A DNA stretch of 64,000 nt from Ignavibacteria bacterium. Its GTDB lineage: Bacteria; Bacteroidota; Ignavibacteria; Tepidaquicellales; Tepidaquicellaceae. The position numbers were made by a program, and so were the translations under genes. Location: contig JABAQZ010000023.1 in the NCBI GenBank assembly GCA_019187405.1, forward strand, positions 1 through 64,000, in the 5' to 3' direction. The notes under the pieces are model-generated. The model saw only the letters and a list, made by a program, of their open reading frames with translations, ran no database searches and was not told where the DNA came from. The number at the start of each line of letters is the position of its first letter. The stretch's first letter is position 1. Positions 48,432 through 58,325 of this stretch are shown here, piece by piece.

Positions 48432-48866
48432 TTATCTTAACTTAATAAAACCGAGCTTTTCATACTGATCATTAAATTGGATCATATCCGGATTTGGTAA
48501 TGTAACTTGAACAATCTTTATATTTGTATTAAAATTTCTTGGAACAATTGATTCTTTCATTGTATAAACAATCAATGAATCGTCAGTGAATTTGTAATAA
48601 AATGGGGACCAGCCCTTAAAAATAAAATCGTCAGAGGAATCTTCAAATGGATCAATTTCGGGAGTAGTTGAAATTAAAATAGTATTATGATCTCCTGTAA
48701 TTCCTCTGATAACATTCTTAATATAGAGCTTCTCATTTAAAGTTTGTGAATTTAGTTCAATTAACTTAGTAGTGGGCTCCATTGATGGTAGCTTAAAATA
48801 TAGATAAATTACTATTAAAATTATTACAATGAGAGTAACACTAAGAATTTTAAGTAAAGTTTTCAT
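48432..48866 (-). CDS. Small membrane-anchored protein of unknown function
   Basis: The 144-residue protein has an N-terminal membrane segment (about residues 6-27), then a soluble domain of about 110 residues rich in beta pattern (IIKNVIRG-like start, FIFKGWSPFYYKFTDDSLIVYT in the middle). No known family was recognised. It is on the same strand as the Rhs genes and lies downstream of them. An exported domain next to a polymorphic-toxin locus suggests an extra immunity gene, but this is inference from position. Confidence 0.6.
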   Translation of the reverse strand: MKTLLKILSVTLIVIILIVIYLYFKLPSMEPTTKLIELNSQTLNEKLYIKNVIRGITGDHNTILISTTPEIDPFEDSSDDFIFKGWSPFYYKFTDDSLIVYTMKESIVPRNFNTNIKIVQVTLPNPDMIQFNDQYEKLGFIKLR

Positions 48867-49335
48867 TTTTCAAATTTTATAGTTTACTTACTTGCAAAAC
48901 AACTTCACCTAATTTGTAAAACATTACCATCACCGATTCCATGTTGCTGATTGTCATCTGGATCAATTTAATTAATTGAATTATCAAGGGATAAATGTAG
49001 GTGTTGTATTGTAAAATATTGCTCAAAGTTCCTATCATCGTCTTCATTTATCCTATTAACTTACGCACAATCTCATCGCCTCATAATTCTCGCCTTCAAG
49101 CTTTTATCTCATGGAACATAGTCTTAAACTGAGAATGGAATTATTTTGATTTAGTTACAGCAGAGTTACTCGGGAAGATCTTGTATTGAATTATTTTAAG
49201 TTTACGTCATAATATTCATACTTTAGCTTATATTCCCTTTCACTTTTGTTGTTCAATGAATCAGTGAATTGATTTAGAAGTAGGAGTCTTCTCATTTTAA
49301 AAAAAGTAATTTTGTGTTCTCATAAATAAAATTAA
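48867..49335 (-). other. 469-base gap downstream of the Rhs locus
   Basis: No convincing full gene is present. One short - strand frame with ATG (49191-49295, 34 residues, MRRLLLLNQF...LKYEYYDVNLK) is protein-like and may be a gene remnant. Just below, another frame reads DPDDNQQHGIGDGN-like residues before a stop near 48910. The pieces look like debris of former Rhs tips or immunity genes, but this was not proven. Confidence 0.35.
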
Positions 49336-49713
49336 TTAATTGTCATCTGGAAGTTTTTTTCCAATTTGGTTTATTAATGATTTTAATGATTTTCTAGCTT
49401 CTTTGAGATGATTTTGGGAGTGTTCAAGCTTAATTTCTAACCGAATTAAACAAGTTTGTAAAAGTTCCAAATTTTTTGATCTGGAATTGTTTCCAATTAA
49501 CTTTAATAAGGACAAAATGTTATCATAAATAATTTCTTCCTCGGAATTCTTTATTCTTTTGGAATTTAACGTTTTATCTTGAAACACCATATCATTATAA
49601 ATTTCCCACAAATCAACAAACACATCCCTAATTTTTGAATCATAATTAGGCAATAGATATGAGAGCGATTCATAATAATAGTTTAATATTTTTGTTATTT
49701 CTTTATCAGTCAT
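49336..49713 (-). CDS. Small helical protein, candidate immunity to the second Rhs tip
   Basis: The 125-residue protein is acidic to neutral and predicted all-helical, with a long heptad-like segment near its end (LELLQTCLIRLEIKLEHSQNHL). It has no signal peptide or membrane segment. It begins 11 bases after the stop of the orphan Rhs tip gene, the usual place for a polymorphic-toxin immunity gene. No family was recognised. A cytosolic immunity protein implies that its cognate toxin tip acts in the cytoplasm. Confidence 0.7.
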   Translation of the reverse strand: MTDKEITKILNYYYESLSYLLPNYDSKIRDVFVDLWEIYNDMVFQDKTLNSKRIKNSEEEIIYDNILSLLKLIGNNSRSKNLELLQTCLIRLEIKLEHSQNHLKEARKSLKSLINQIGKKLPDDN

Positions 49714-49724
49714 AATAGTGACAT

Positions 49725-51185
49725 TTAAGGTTCGATTCCTTGTTTCTTAATTCTTTCCAACAATGATGAAATTTTTTCTTCGCTCCAGCCCATTTGCTTT
49801 AAAATTTGCTGTACACTTTTACCAATCTTCAATGCTTTTTCTTTAGCTTGATTCCAATTTCTTTGTATGTCAGTTTTCCATTTCTCTTTATCTTGTTTAT
49901 GTGGAGGACCAGGATATTTTGAGGTCTTACCTTCCAATAAGTCTAAGTGCTTTTGGACAGGATCCATTTTTCCCACTACAATTTTCTTAATATCTTTAGA
50001 TCTCGTTTCAAGAGTTGTTATATTAATTTCATCTATTGGTTGATCATATTCTAAGTATCCTTCTTCTCCAACAACAAAGATACTTTGGTTTTCTTTGACA
50101 TCCATAGTTCCAAGATTTCCCATAAAAACTTGTAAGAAAACATCCAATGGAGTTATTGGAATATCAAATACTGGAGATGCGATTCTTGTTGATTTGTAAA
50201 TTACTTCTTTGGCAAACATTCTAATTGCGACAGTTTGTCTACCATCTGGATCAATCAGTTTAAACGGGTTTCGTAATACATAATTATAAGGTGAATAATC
50301 AATATGCTTTTCCATTAATGGATCTGTACTTATCCAATTACCAATTCTCGCATCATAATACCTAGCCCCAAAATAATCATAATTATTTTCTTTATCTCTT
50401 TCTTTTCCTGTAAACTTGTAAATGCTCTCATCACTTTCGTAGGTTCTACTTTGTAACAAAAATCCCCAAGCATCATAGTCTTGTGCAGAAATGACAGAAT
50501 TATTTTCATCAGTAATTGCTCTTATAGAACCCAGATAATCTTTAACATAAAAATTTGGAAAGTCCAAATTAGTAATATATCCTTCATTGCCCAATCCCCA
50601 AATATTGTTCTGTTTCAAATTTCCATTTAGATATATAGCTAGTTCCTTACCATCAACTCCTCTTGAATAAATTTCATCATTTATTAACTCCCATATGCTT
50701 GGTGCGTCTCCAATGTCTTCAGTGTCAGGACTTGCCACACTATCCGGTTGCTGAATACCAATATACTGATAAACTTTCTTCCTTATCCGATTTCCAGCAT
50801 CGTCGTAGTAATAATATGTTAAATAGACCAAGCTATCTTCTATAGCTATTTTTTTATTTCTAATTTGAATAATCAGATTTCTGTTATCATATTTTATGTC
50901 GCTGTTTCTGTTTACTTCATCGGTCTTAATATTGCCATTTGCATCATAAGTATATTGGGAAGTAGAACCATACACCTTCTGAAGTCTATTCGTTCCCGAA
51001 TAATATGTATAGGTAAAATTGTCATCTAACGTTCCCGTGCTTCCATATCTTTTCAGAGTCATGATATTTCCATCCTTATCATAAGTATTTTCCAGATCAA
51101 ATGATTTGCTAGATAAACCTACAGTGTTCAAAAGACGATTTGATTTATCATAAGTGTAATCAAAACTTAAATATGCAGTGTTCAT
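49725..51185 (-). CDS. Orphan Rhs tip: core end plus a distinct C-terminal toxin candidate
   Basis: The 486-residue frame contains the last YD repeats and the Rhs core (YDYFGARYYDARIGNW at about 268-283), then DPDGRQ and a 170-residue variable tail ending in a helix-rich, basic segment (QKHLDLLEGK...SVQQILKQMGWSEEKI). The core is closely similar to that of the large Rhs gene (49725-51185 corresponds to about 52560-53500), with the same YSRGVDGKELAIY and FTGKERD segments, but the tail is unrelated. There is no signal peptide. The open frame continues in the same register upstream of the ATG to about 51290, without a start codon, so this is a displaced 3' cassette and not a full gene. The toxic activity is not recognised. 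Confidence 0.8.
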   Translation of the reverse strand: MNTAYLSFDYTYDKSNRLLNTVGLSSKSFDLENTYDKDGNIMTLKRYGSTGTLDDNFTYTYYSGTNRLQKVYGSTSQYTYDANGNIKTDEVNRNSDIKYDNRNLIIQIRNKKIAIEDSLVYLTYYYYDDAGNRIRKKVYQYIGIQQPDSVASPDTEDIGDAPSIWELINDEIYSRGVDGKELAIYLNGNLKQNNIWGLGNEGYITNLDFPNFYVKDYLGSIRAITDENNSVISAQDYDAWGFLLQSRTYESDESIYKFTGKERDKENNYDYFGARYYDARIGNWISTDPLMEKHIDYSPYNYVLRNPFKLIDPDGRQTVAIRMFAKEVIYKSTRIASPVFDIPITPLDVFLQVFMGNLGTMDVKENQSIFVVGEEGYLEYDQPIDEINITTLETRSKDIKKIVVGKMDPVQKHLDLLEGKTSKYPGPPHKQDKEKWKTDIQRNWNQAKEKALKIGKSVQQILKQMGWSEEKISSLLERIKKQGIEP

Positions 51186-51279
51186 AAAATTCCAGTCGTC
51201 ACTTTGACATATTTCACTTACTAGTTTGCCATCGGGATTAGTTCCACTGGTATATATTAATAAGTTTTTTCTGATATGC

Positions 51280-51960
51280 TCACCTAGTCTTCAACAAACC
51301 ACTCATTTTCATACCGAATGGCAAAGGTTCAGAATCTTCTAGTTTACTAAAATATTTCAATTTTGATATTGGAATAAATATATTCCAATTTATATATGTA
51401 TATTTATTATTGAGTAACTTTGGTGTTTTTATTTTCATAATTGATGTGTCAAATCGTGTTTTGAAAATTATGAAATACCTATCTTGATATACCCATATTA
51501 TTGAATTATCAAGGATATCAGTTGTTAATAAACTGTCATAGAGGTAAGTTGTAAAATACTCTCTATTTGCTTCATTAAAGTTTATGTAAAATTTTATAAA
51601 GTCTAAGATTTCCCTTCCCTTATTGTTTTTATTTATTTCAAATGTATTCGATTTGAATGCAAAACTAAATAAAGTAAAATTCTGAAAATATTGATATTCA
51701 TTATTTAAATTATTAAGTGAATTAATCCAAAATACCGGACAAGAATACGTAATTGTATCTGACTGTGTAATTTTATTTTTTTCCAATTGAACAATAAGGT
51801 AACCATCAAATTCATAATTCATCTTAGTAATTTCAATTAGCTTTGATGCAGTATTTATTGTTCCATTTAATAATGGCAAATTTTTTTTTAAAATCACAGT
51901 ATCTTGTGCAAAAATTAATTCTGTCAGTATAAATGAGATCATTATCATACCTATTTTCAT
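51280..51960 (-). CDS. Secreted small protein, candidate immunity to the metzincin Rhs toxin
   Basis: The 226-residue protein has an N-terminal signal peptide (residues 1-19, ending IFAQ) and a single soluble domain rich in aromatic and beta-forming residues. It overlaps the large Rhs gene by 4 bases (ATGA), so translation is coupled. Nothing was recognised by family. A periplasmic immunity protein is what a protease tip acting in the periplasm would require. It could instead be an accessory or assembly factor. Confidence 0.7.
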   Translation of the reverse strand: MKIGMIMISFILTELIFAQDTVILKKNLPLLNGTINTASKLIEITKMNYEFDGYLIVQLEKNKITQSDTITYSCPVFWINSLNNLNNEYQYFQNFTLFSFAFKSNTFEINKNNKGREILDFIKFYINFNEANREYFTTYLYDSLLTTDILDNSIIWVYQDRYFIIFKTRFDTSIMKIKTPKLLNNKYTYINWNIFIPISKLKYFSKLEDSEPLPFGMKMSGLLKTR

Positions 51961-54900
51961 CTCTCATATCCTCCTATGAATTGGGGTCCCGATATACTAA
52001 AATCTAAATTTGCTCTTCTAAATATATTACTAAATTCTTTATTACCCGGTGGATTTCTATCAATTGTGTAACTCATAATTGATTTACTCTTAGTTGAAGT
52101 AATGTCAGGTAATCCTAAAAGATGACCTATTTCATGTGCACCTGTATTCCATCTGGGATTAAGTTCATTCCCCACTCGCATAAACAATACCGAAATGGAT
52201 GAGCCAACTCCAATGTCACCTTCAATAAAGTCATTTGGTTGAGCATTTTTTACAATGTTTTGACCTTCATTTCTTTGTGTTTCTATTGCCGCATATGTAT
52301 AACTCTCATAAAGTACTAATTTAACAATCGTATTTACTTCATATTCTACTCCATTGATTTTAAAAGTTCCACTCCACAAATTTTGAGCATTTTCTTGAAA
52401 CTCCAATAAAGTATTATACTGTAAATCATTAAGACCAAATGGATTTAATCTGTTATATCGTGAATAATTAAGAGTGATATTAAGATTTATTTTTTTATTT
52501 TTTTCATCAATCTCTGCAATTGCATCCTTTCCATTTATGTCTCTAAAAACAAGAGGATTCAGAACAGCATAAGAATAGGGAGTAAATGAAAAGTATTTTT
52601 CCAAATTCGGTTCCACACTTCCCCACCTCCCGATCCTCGCATCATAATACCTCGCACCAAAATAATCATACAAGTTTTCCTCATCTCTCTCCTTCCCCGT
52701 GAACTTATACACACTCTCCTCACTCTCATAATCCCTACCTTCCATCAGGTATCCCCAGCAGTCATAGTCTTGCGCCGAGATTACTTCATCATTTTCATTC
52801 GTCACTATCCGTATAGAGCTGAGATGGTCTTTTAAATAAAAGTTAGGATAGTCAGAGTTGTCAATATATCCCTCATTTCCAATCCCCCAGATAGTAGTCT
52901 GCTTTATATTCCCGTTCACATATATCGCCAGCTCCTTTCCGTCAACTCCTCTTGAATAAATTTCGTCATTTATCAACTCCCAGATGACCGGTGTATCTCC
53001 GATATCTTCTTCATCAGGTGTCTCAACGCTGTCGGGATTCTGTGTTCCAATGTACTGATAAACTTTTTTTCTTATGCGGTTGCCTGCTTCGTCGTAGTAA
53101 TAATATGTTAAATACACCAAACTATCTTCGATAACTATTTTTTTATTTCTAATTTGAGTTATCAGATTTCGATAATCGTACTTGATGTCTTTGTTTCTGT
53201 TAATATCATCAGTTAACATATTTCCGTTTGCATCATAAGTATACTGCGTTCCCGAGCCGGTTACTCTCTGAAGTTTGTTTGTGTTTGAGTAATATGCATA
53301 GTTGAAATTATCCATTATCGAGCCGGCTCCGTCGTAGCGTTTAAGTTCGAGTATGTTGCCGTCTTTGTCGTATTTGTTCTCAAGTTTGAAATGATCTTTA
53401 TATTGCTGATTGTTATTCTCCGTTTCAAGCAGGCGGTTGGATTTGTCGTATTTATAATTTGAATTGAGATCGGTTGTGTTTGTAAAATTATCATTATAGC
53501 TTCCTGAAAATTGCTGAGACTTTACGTTTCCGTTTTTGTAATAAGTATTTGTATAGCCAAACAAACCGCCAGCTTCCTGAAGTTCTGAAATGCGGTTACG
53601 GTTATCATAGTAATAATTATTCTTTATTCCTCCATCATTAAGCTGTTGCTGGGAGACTTGAGAATTTTCATTATAAGAATAATCTGCAAGCGTAATATAA
53701 GTTGGATCAGGAGCATCAGGCCAGCCGATATAATATTCTACCTTATTAAGCCGTCCTGCGAAGTCATAAGAATATCTGAAAGTTTTTGCTTCAGCCGAGT
53801 TGTAGTGAGAATAAATTGTCATTTGATCCTGCGAGTTATACTGATACTCCGTTATCAAAGTATCAAATCCCGAAATTATATTCCACATCTTTATCACTCT
53901 ACCTCTTTTGTCGTATTTATAATACTTAAAATTCCAGTCGTCAGTATAACGAGTTCTGTACGCTGTTGCAGCCAGATTTCTCTTTGTATAAAGCGGAGAA
54001 GTATTACCCGCCGGTGTGAAGAAAAGATTTTGAACAATTGATGATGTAAGTGTGTCGTAAACGTTTACAGCAAGGTAAAAGTCGTCATCATCCGGGACGA
54101 ACTGGCTTCCGTCACTAGGCGCATCAATCTCAAATATATTCTCCCCGATTCCCGTCAATCTATTAAGTCCGTCATAATTTCTGAAAGTGTATTTAAAGGC
54201 GTTTTCATTTCTTTGATTGGCATCTTGTGTATATGTCAGATTATTATTGTTGTCATAAACATAATGAGTCTGACCTGCGTCGGGAGTAGTTTTTGCAGAC
54301 TGCCTTCCGTAGCCGTCGTAAGTGTATGAGATAATTTTACCTTCCGGAGATTTGACATGTGTAACTCTGTTCAAGCTTTCGTAATTATAATCGGTTATCA
54401 TCGAAGTCAGATTTTCCTGATTCGGGTCTTCCTGTATGAACTTCACTTCTCTCCTCAGATTTCCAACTGCATCAAAATATTTTTCAAAATCATTTCCTTC
54501 CTCATCCCTGAAGGTTTGTTTTTCGATTAAACCATTTACAGTACCGAAGTATGTACTCATACCATTGTAATAGGCATAGGAATTTAGTGTTGAACTTGTG
54601 TCAGGATTTTTAGTTTTAGTTAATCTTCCAAGTCCATCGTAAGAAAACAGAGTTGAATCATTTTTCGGATCAAAATTTCCGGATGGATTATTCATGTAAT
54701 TGAATCTGTACTTATAAGAATTATAATTTTCTGCATCATAGTAAATATCTTTTTGAGCGATGTTTCCAAAACCATCGACTGAATATTTAATTTTGCTATA
54801 GTCACTGGTAAGAGTATTTCTAATTGAAAGAACGTCAATTTTTTTATTCACATCATCGTACTTATATTTTATTGTACCGCCTTTAACAATCGGATATCTT

Positions 54901-57900
54901 AAAGTATCTGAAATATCCAGATTTCCATAAATAAACAAAACAGGTCGGTAAAGACTGTACCAATAATCCTCATTTCCATTTACTGTTTCTATGCAATTGG
55001 TAAAATTCAAATTGAAACTTGGACCAGCCGGTGGTGTCCCTATTCCGGTGTAATAAGAATGCATTGTTAAACCAACCAGCGGCCAATCGTTGGAAATGAA
55101 AGTATTTATTAAGTTTTTTACGTCAAATCTTTGTATTCGAAAATAGCAAATAGAAGAAGGACAATTGCTATTGATAGTGTCTAAATTAATTTCAGTATTT
55201 TCCGTGGTTATTTCAGCTGATTGAATTATGTTATGTGCATTGTACCCACAAGACTGCCAGGTGCTGTAACTGTTTAAGAAAGTTATTCCTTTTATTTGTG
55301 TATTAAAACTCGCATTAGAAATTGGATTTCCGTCATTAGCTGCTGAAAAGCAGATTGGTGAAAATTGAAGAATTGCTGAATCGATTGAAGTAAAATTGTA
55401 AATTTTGTTACTTGTGTCAAGCTTAATGAAAGCATACTTATTATTAGAACTATTAATCAGCATCTTAAACGGGTCACAGGATTTTAAATTGGAATAATTT
55501 TGTGTTTCAATATAAGTTACTTTTCCGTCTGATGTGTTATAGTTGCCCCAACCTTTAGTTTTCAACTCAAGACTTGTTTTAATATAGTGAGTATCAATTC
55601 TCATGAACGTGCTATCCGGAGATGTTGAGAAGTCTCCCGGAAGTGTTATTGAATTTATCCTGTGAATAGGCTGATATTTGAATTCGGTTACATATAAATC
55701 CTGATCAATTGTGCGTGTCGGATAACCGGCTATATTATACGATTTATAAATTCTCGAAAGTGTATCGACCTGCGCTCCATTGATTTTATAGTTATCAATT
55801 CGGATCGGGAATCTCGTATCCCACATCGTAGCATTAGTATCTTTCACAACTCCATTATTAAACTTCATTTTGATTAAGTGTCTTCTGTAGGGTTCTTCAT
55901 CTGTTAAATTTATTGTGTCCCCGGGATAAATTTCTGAGACAGAAACCATATGATAGAAATATTTTTCCTGTTCGCCATTTGGTCTTGTTATCGACTTTAA
56001 ATTTCCATTCTTATTCGGATAAAAATCCCAGTGATAAATTTCTGCAGCGCTGGTATCATTTCTATAATATTCATATTCAGTTTGAATAAAATCATTGAAA
56101 TTATAGTTGTTAAAAACTTTTTCTCTCCTTAATTGACCATAATATCCGATGGTCGAATCGTGACGACCGACATACTCAAAAAGTTTTTTTGACAGTATGT
56201 TATTTGAACTATCTTTTCTCAATTGCATGGAATCCGATTGGATTTTATAAAAACACATTTTATCATACACCTGATAGCTCCAAGTATTGCTTGCAATTTT
56301 ATAAGTGAAATCCTCTTCATAAAAATTAATGTAAGAGGTTAATGTTTTATTGTTAAAAGGATCTGTTTCTTCGAAAGACTTTAGAGGATTAATAATTCCA
56401 CTTTGATAAGTATATGAATAAGTCCACAAACGACTGATACCTTGCATTCTATTTCTTTTGCTCTTTATCAAAAATGAACCATCTAAACCTGGTAATCCAC
56501 TATTAATCATTTCTCCTTTCTCATAATAGTATTCATTGTATTGGGACACATTACTACTATAAGTTGTATCAGACATTAATTTTGTTATTCCTTGCAAATC
56601 TGGTTGTTCAAGATAATAATTGTAAGGATTGTGAAGTGGAAAGATTTTATACTTTTTAGTACTTGTAACATTTGAAGCAGAATTATTTAATGTGGAAGAT
56701 TCCAGTGATGAAACGCTTTTTGTAGTTGTATAACTATCTGTAGAATCAACATCGTAGTTGCCGCTGTATGGATAACTGAAGGTAGTATAAGATTTAGCTA
56801 TTCCGGTATTTGAATCTATTCTTGAATATAGCATGTTCGTATAAAACTCATCTCTGCCATAACCATTATATTTATTACTTTTTAATTTTGAATTTCCTGA
56901 TTCTGTAACAGAAATATTATCCGAAGAACCATACCCATAGGCCGTGCCTTTACCTAAAAAATTTCTGTAATAAATTATCCTCTTCATGTTTGTAATATCA
57001 AAGGTGTTTCCACTGACATTGTAATACACCATATTTTGAAATGTTCTTCTGTAATCATCGTATTGTATCGTTGTTTCTTGATTGAGAATATTTAAAATCT
57101 TCTTAATCGATGCTCTATGATTCCTGATCCCATTTTGATTCACAGGGACAACCACCACAGGTGTTTCATAGTAACATGTAAAACTTCCGTTTACTTCAGA
57201 AGAATGTTCAATCTTAACTCCGTATGTCGGATTTTGAAATCCTTCAATTATGCCGTATTCAAAGCTGACACCAAGATTTTCTTGACTATATCCATTAGCA
57301 CTTACACTGCTTAACAAAGGTCTTCCGTAAGCCTGAAGACTAAATGAATATTCAAAATTAATTTTATGTCCGAATCTTTCTGAGATTGATTCAAGCAATA
57401 ATAGCATTGGTTTTCTTCTCGCAGTAATATTTGCATCAATCGGAAGGTCTGCAAATACTCTTTTGTGTTCAATGAATGTGCAAACTGTTCCATCTCCTTT
57501 CAATAATTCAACCTTCCTTCTTCGAAAACCTGTATAACCTCCTGTTTCGATATAACTAACTTTTGCTCTATAGTACAATTCTTTTCCTTCATAAACATAA
57601 TCACCTACATATAAACTGTCGGTTTCGGTCTCAGTTGAAATTCGAACCAATGAAATTACAGATCCATCACCTGCTAAAATGTTTATTCTGTTTGGATTGC
57701 CTGAACCTGCTGCTTCTAAACTTCCATCAAAGTGATATCCCGGAATAAGAAGTTTTACACTGTCGTCATTTATATAATGAATATTTGGATCTGAAGATTT
57801 TGTTGTAAAAAAATTTGTTTCAAAATTTAATACCTGAATCGCAATACCATTAACACTAATAATCCATTCGGGAGCATTCATATTATATCGTTGCGGAAAA

Positions 57901-58325
57901 TTATTATATTCAGTAACTGTACCCAATATAAACTGATGACCTACAGAACCATTGTACGTTAGAGCCATATTGAAACTGAGGTCACCCGCAAGAGGATAGT
58001 TATAAAGCGGTATATTATAAATTAAGTTTCCATTGAAGTCATTTATAATTTCATTTTCATCAAAACTAAACCCGTTGGATTTATAAAAACCTCTTTCATT
58101 AAACATGTTTGCAATATCTTTAACACCATAATCTACGGGTTGATCACCTCCTCCGGAAGTATCTGCTGGTTCAGATGAATCCAGTGGATTAGGAAACCGT
58201 AAAATTCTTTCTTGAGAAGTAAACAAATTTATCTCATGTGGGAAAAAAATCTTATTAACATTTTCGAAAGAATAAAAACCTAGTGGAAGGAATACACAGA
58301 AAAAAATTACACTGAAATTTTTCAT
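51957..58325 (-). CDS. Rhs/YD-repeat polymorphic toxin with metzincin-like protease tip
   Basis: The 2122-residue protein has a signal peptide (1-20), a large N-terminal beta-rich region, many YD repeats (for example YTYDGYGRQSAKTTPD, YDKSNRLLE, YTYDANGNML) and the Rhs core GARYYDARIGRW near residue 1905, where the shell is normally cleaved. The tip after DINGKDA carries HEIGHLLGLPD at 2064-2074 and SIMSY at 2082-2086. That is HExxHxxGxxD plus a Met-turn, the metzincin zinc-protease signature (His2064, His2068, Asp2074 as ligands, Glu2065 catalytic). The gene is therefore a contact-toxin candidate that cuts proteins. The downstream gene overlaps by 4 bases. The usual T9SS sorting domain is not seen. 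Confidence 0.88.
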   Translation of the reverse strand: MKNFSVIFFCVFLPLGFYSFENVNKIFFPHEINLFTSQERILRFPNPLDSSEPADTSGGGDQPVDYGVKDIANMFNERGFYKSNGFSFDENEIINDFNGNLIYNIPLYNYPLAGDLSFNMALTYNGSVGHQFILGTVTEYNNFPQRYNMNAPEWIISVNGIAIQVLNFETNFFTTKSSDPNIHYINDDSVKLLIPGYHFDGSLEAAGSGNPNRINILAGDGSVISLVRISTETETDSLYVGDYVYEGKELYYRAKVSYIETGGYTGFRRRKVELLKGDGTVCTFIEHKRVFADLPIDANITARRKPMLLLLESISERFGHKINFEYSFSLQAYGRPLLSSVSANGYSQENLGVSFEYGIIEGFQNPTYGVKIEHSSEVNGSFTCYYETPVVVVPVNQNGIRNHRASIKKILNILNQETTIQYDDYRRTFQNMVYYNVSGNTFDITNMKRIIYYRNFLGKGTAYGYGSSDNISVTESGNSKLKSNKYNGYGRDEFYTNMLYSRIDSNTGIAKSYTTFSYPYSGNYDVDSTDSYTTTKSVSSLESSTLNNSASNVTSTKKYKIFPLHNPYNYYLEQPDLQGITKLMSDTTYSSNVSQYNEYYYEKGEMINSGLPGLDGSFLIKSKRNRMQGISRLWTYSYTYQSGIINPLKSFEETDPFNNKTLTSYINFYEEDFTYKIASNTWSYQVYDKMCFYKIQSDSMQLRKDSSNNILSKKLFEYVGRHDSTIGYYGQLRREKVFNNYNFNDFIQTEYEYYRNDTSAAEIYHWDFYPNKNGNLKSITRPNGEQEKYFYHMVSVSEIYPGDTINLTDEEPYRRHLIKMKFNNGVVKDTNATMWDTRFPIRIDNYKINGAQVDTLSRIYKSYNIAGYPTRTIDQDLYVTEFKYQPIHRINSITLPGDFSTSPDSTFMRIDTHYIKTSLELKTKGWGNYNTSDGKVTYIETQNYSNLKSCDPFKMLINSSNNKYAFIKLDTSNKIYNFTSIDSAILQFSPICFSAANDGNPISNASFNTQIKGITFLNSYSTWQSCGYNAHNIIQSAEITTENTEINLDTINSNCPSSICYFRIQRFDVKNLINTFISNDWPLVGLTMHSYYTGIGTPPAGPSFNLNFTNCIETVNGNEDYWYSLYRPVLFIYGNLDISDTLRYPIVKGGTIKYKYDDVNKKIDVLSIRNTLTSDYSKIKYSVDGFGNIAQKDIYYDAENYNSYKYRFNYMNNPSGNFDPKNDSTLFSYDGLGRLTKTKNPDTSSTLNSYAYYNGMSTYFGTVNGLIEKQTFRDEEGNDFEKYFDAVGNLRREVKFIQEDPNQENLTSMITDYNYESLNRVTHVKSPEGKIISYTYDGYGRQSAKTTPDAGQTHYVYDNNNNLTYTQDANQRNENAFKYTFRNYDGLNRLTGIGENIFEIDAPSDGSQFVPDDDDFYLAVNVYDTLTSSIVQNLFFTPAGNTSPLYTKRNLAATAYRTRYTDDWNFKYYKYDKRGRVIKMWNIISGFDTLITEYQYNSQDQMTIYSHYNSAEAKTFRYSYDFAGRLNKVEYYIGWPDAPDPTYITLADYSYNENSQVSQQQLNDGGIKNNYYYDNRNRISELQEAGGLFGYTNTYYKNGNVKSQQFSGSYNDNFTNTTDLNSNYKYDKSNRLLETENNNQQYKDHFKLENKYDKDGNILELKRYDGAGSIMDNFNYAYYSNTNKLQRVTGSGTQYTYDANGNMLTDDINRNKDIKYDYRNLITQIRNKKIVIEDSLVYLTYYYYDEAGNRIRKKVYQYIGTQNPDSVETPDEEDIGDTPVIWELINDEIYSRGVDGKELAIYVNGNIKQTTIWGIGNEGYIDNSDYPNFYLKDHLSSIRIVTNENDEVISAQDYDCWGYLMEGRDYESEESVYKFTGKERDEENLYDYFGARYYDARIGRWGSVEPNLEKYFSFTPYSYAVLNPLVFRDINGKDAIAEIDEKNKKINLNITLNYSRYNRLNPFGLNDLQYNTLLEFQENAQNLWSGTFKINGVEYEVNTIVKLVLYESYTYAAIETQRNEGQNIVKNAQPNDFIEGDIGVGSSISVLFMRVGNELNPRWNTGAHEIGHLLGLPDITSTKSKSIMSYTIDRNPPGNKEFSNIFRRANLDFSISGPQFIGGYER

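Noticed and set aside
53646-54041. 131-residue + strand frame opposite the Rhs gene
   Set aside because: It is antisense to YD repeats, whose codon pattern keeps the opposite strand open; the hydrophobic Ile/Arg-rich composition is typical of such shadows.
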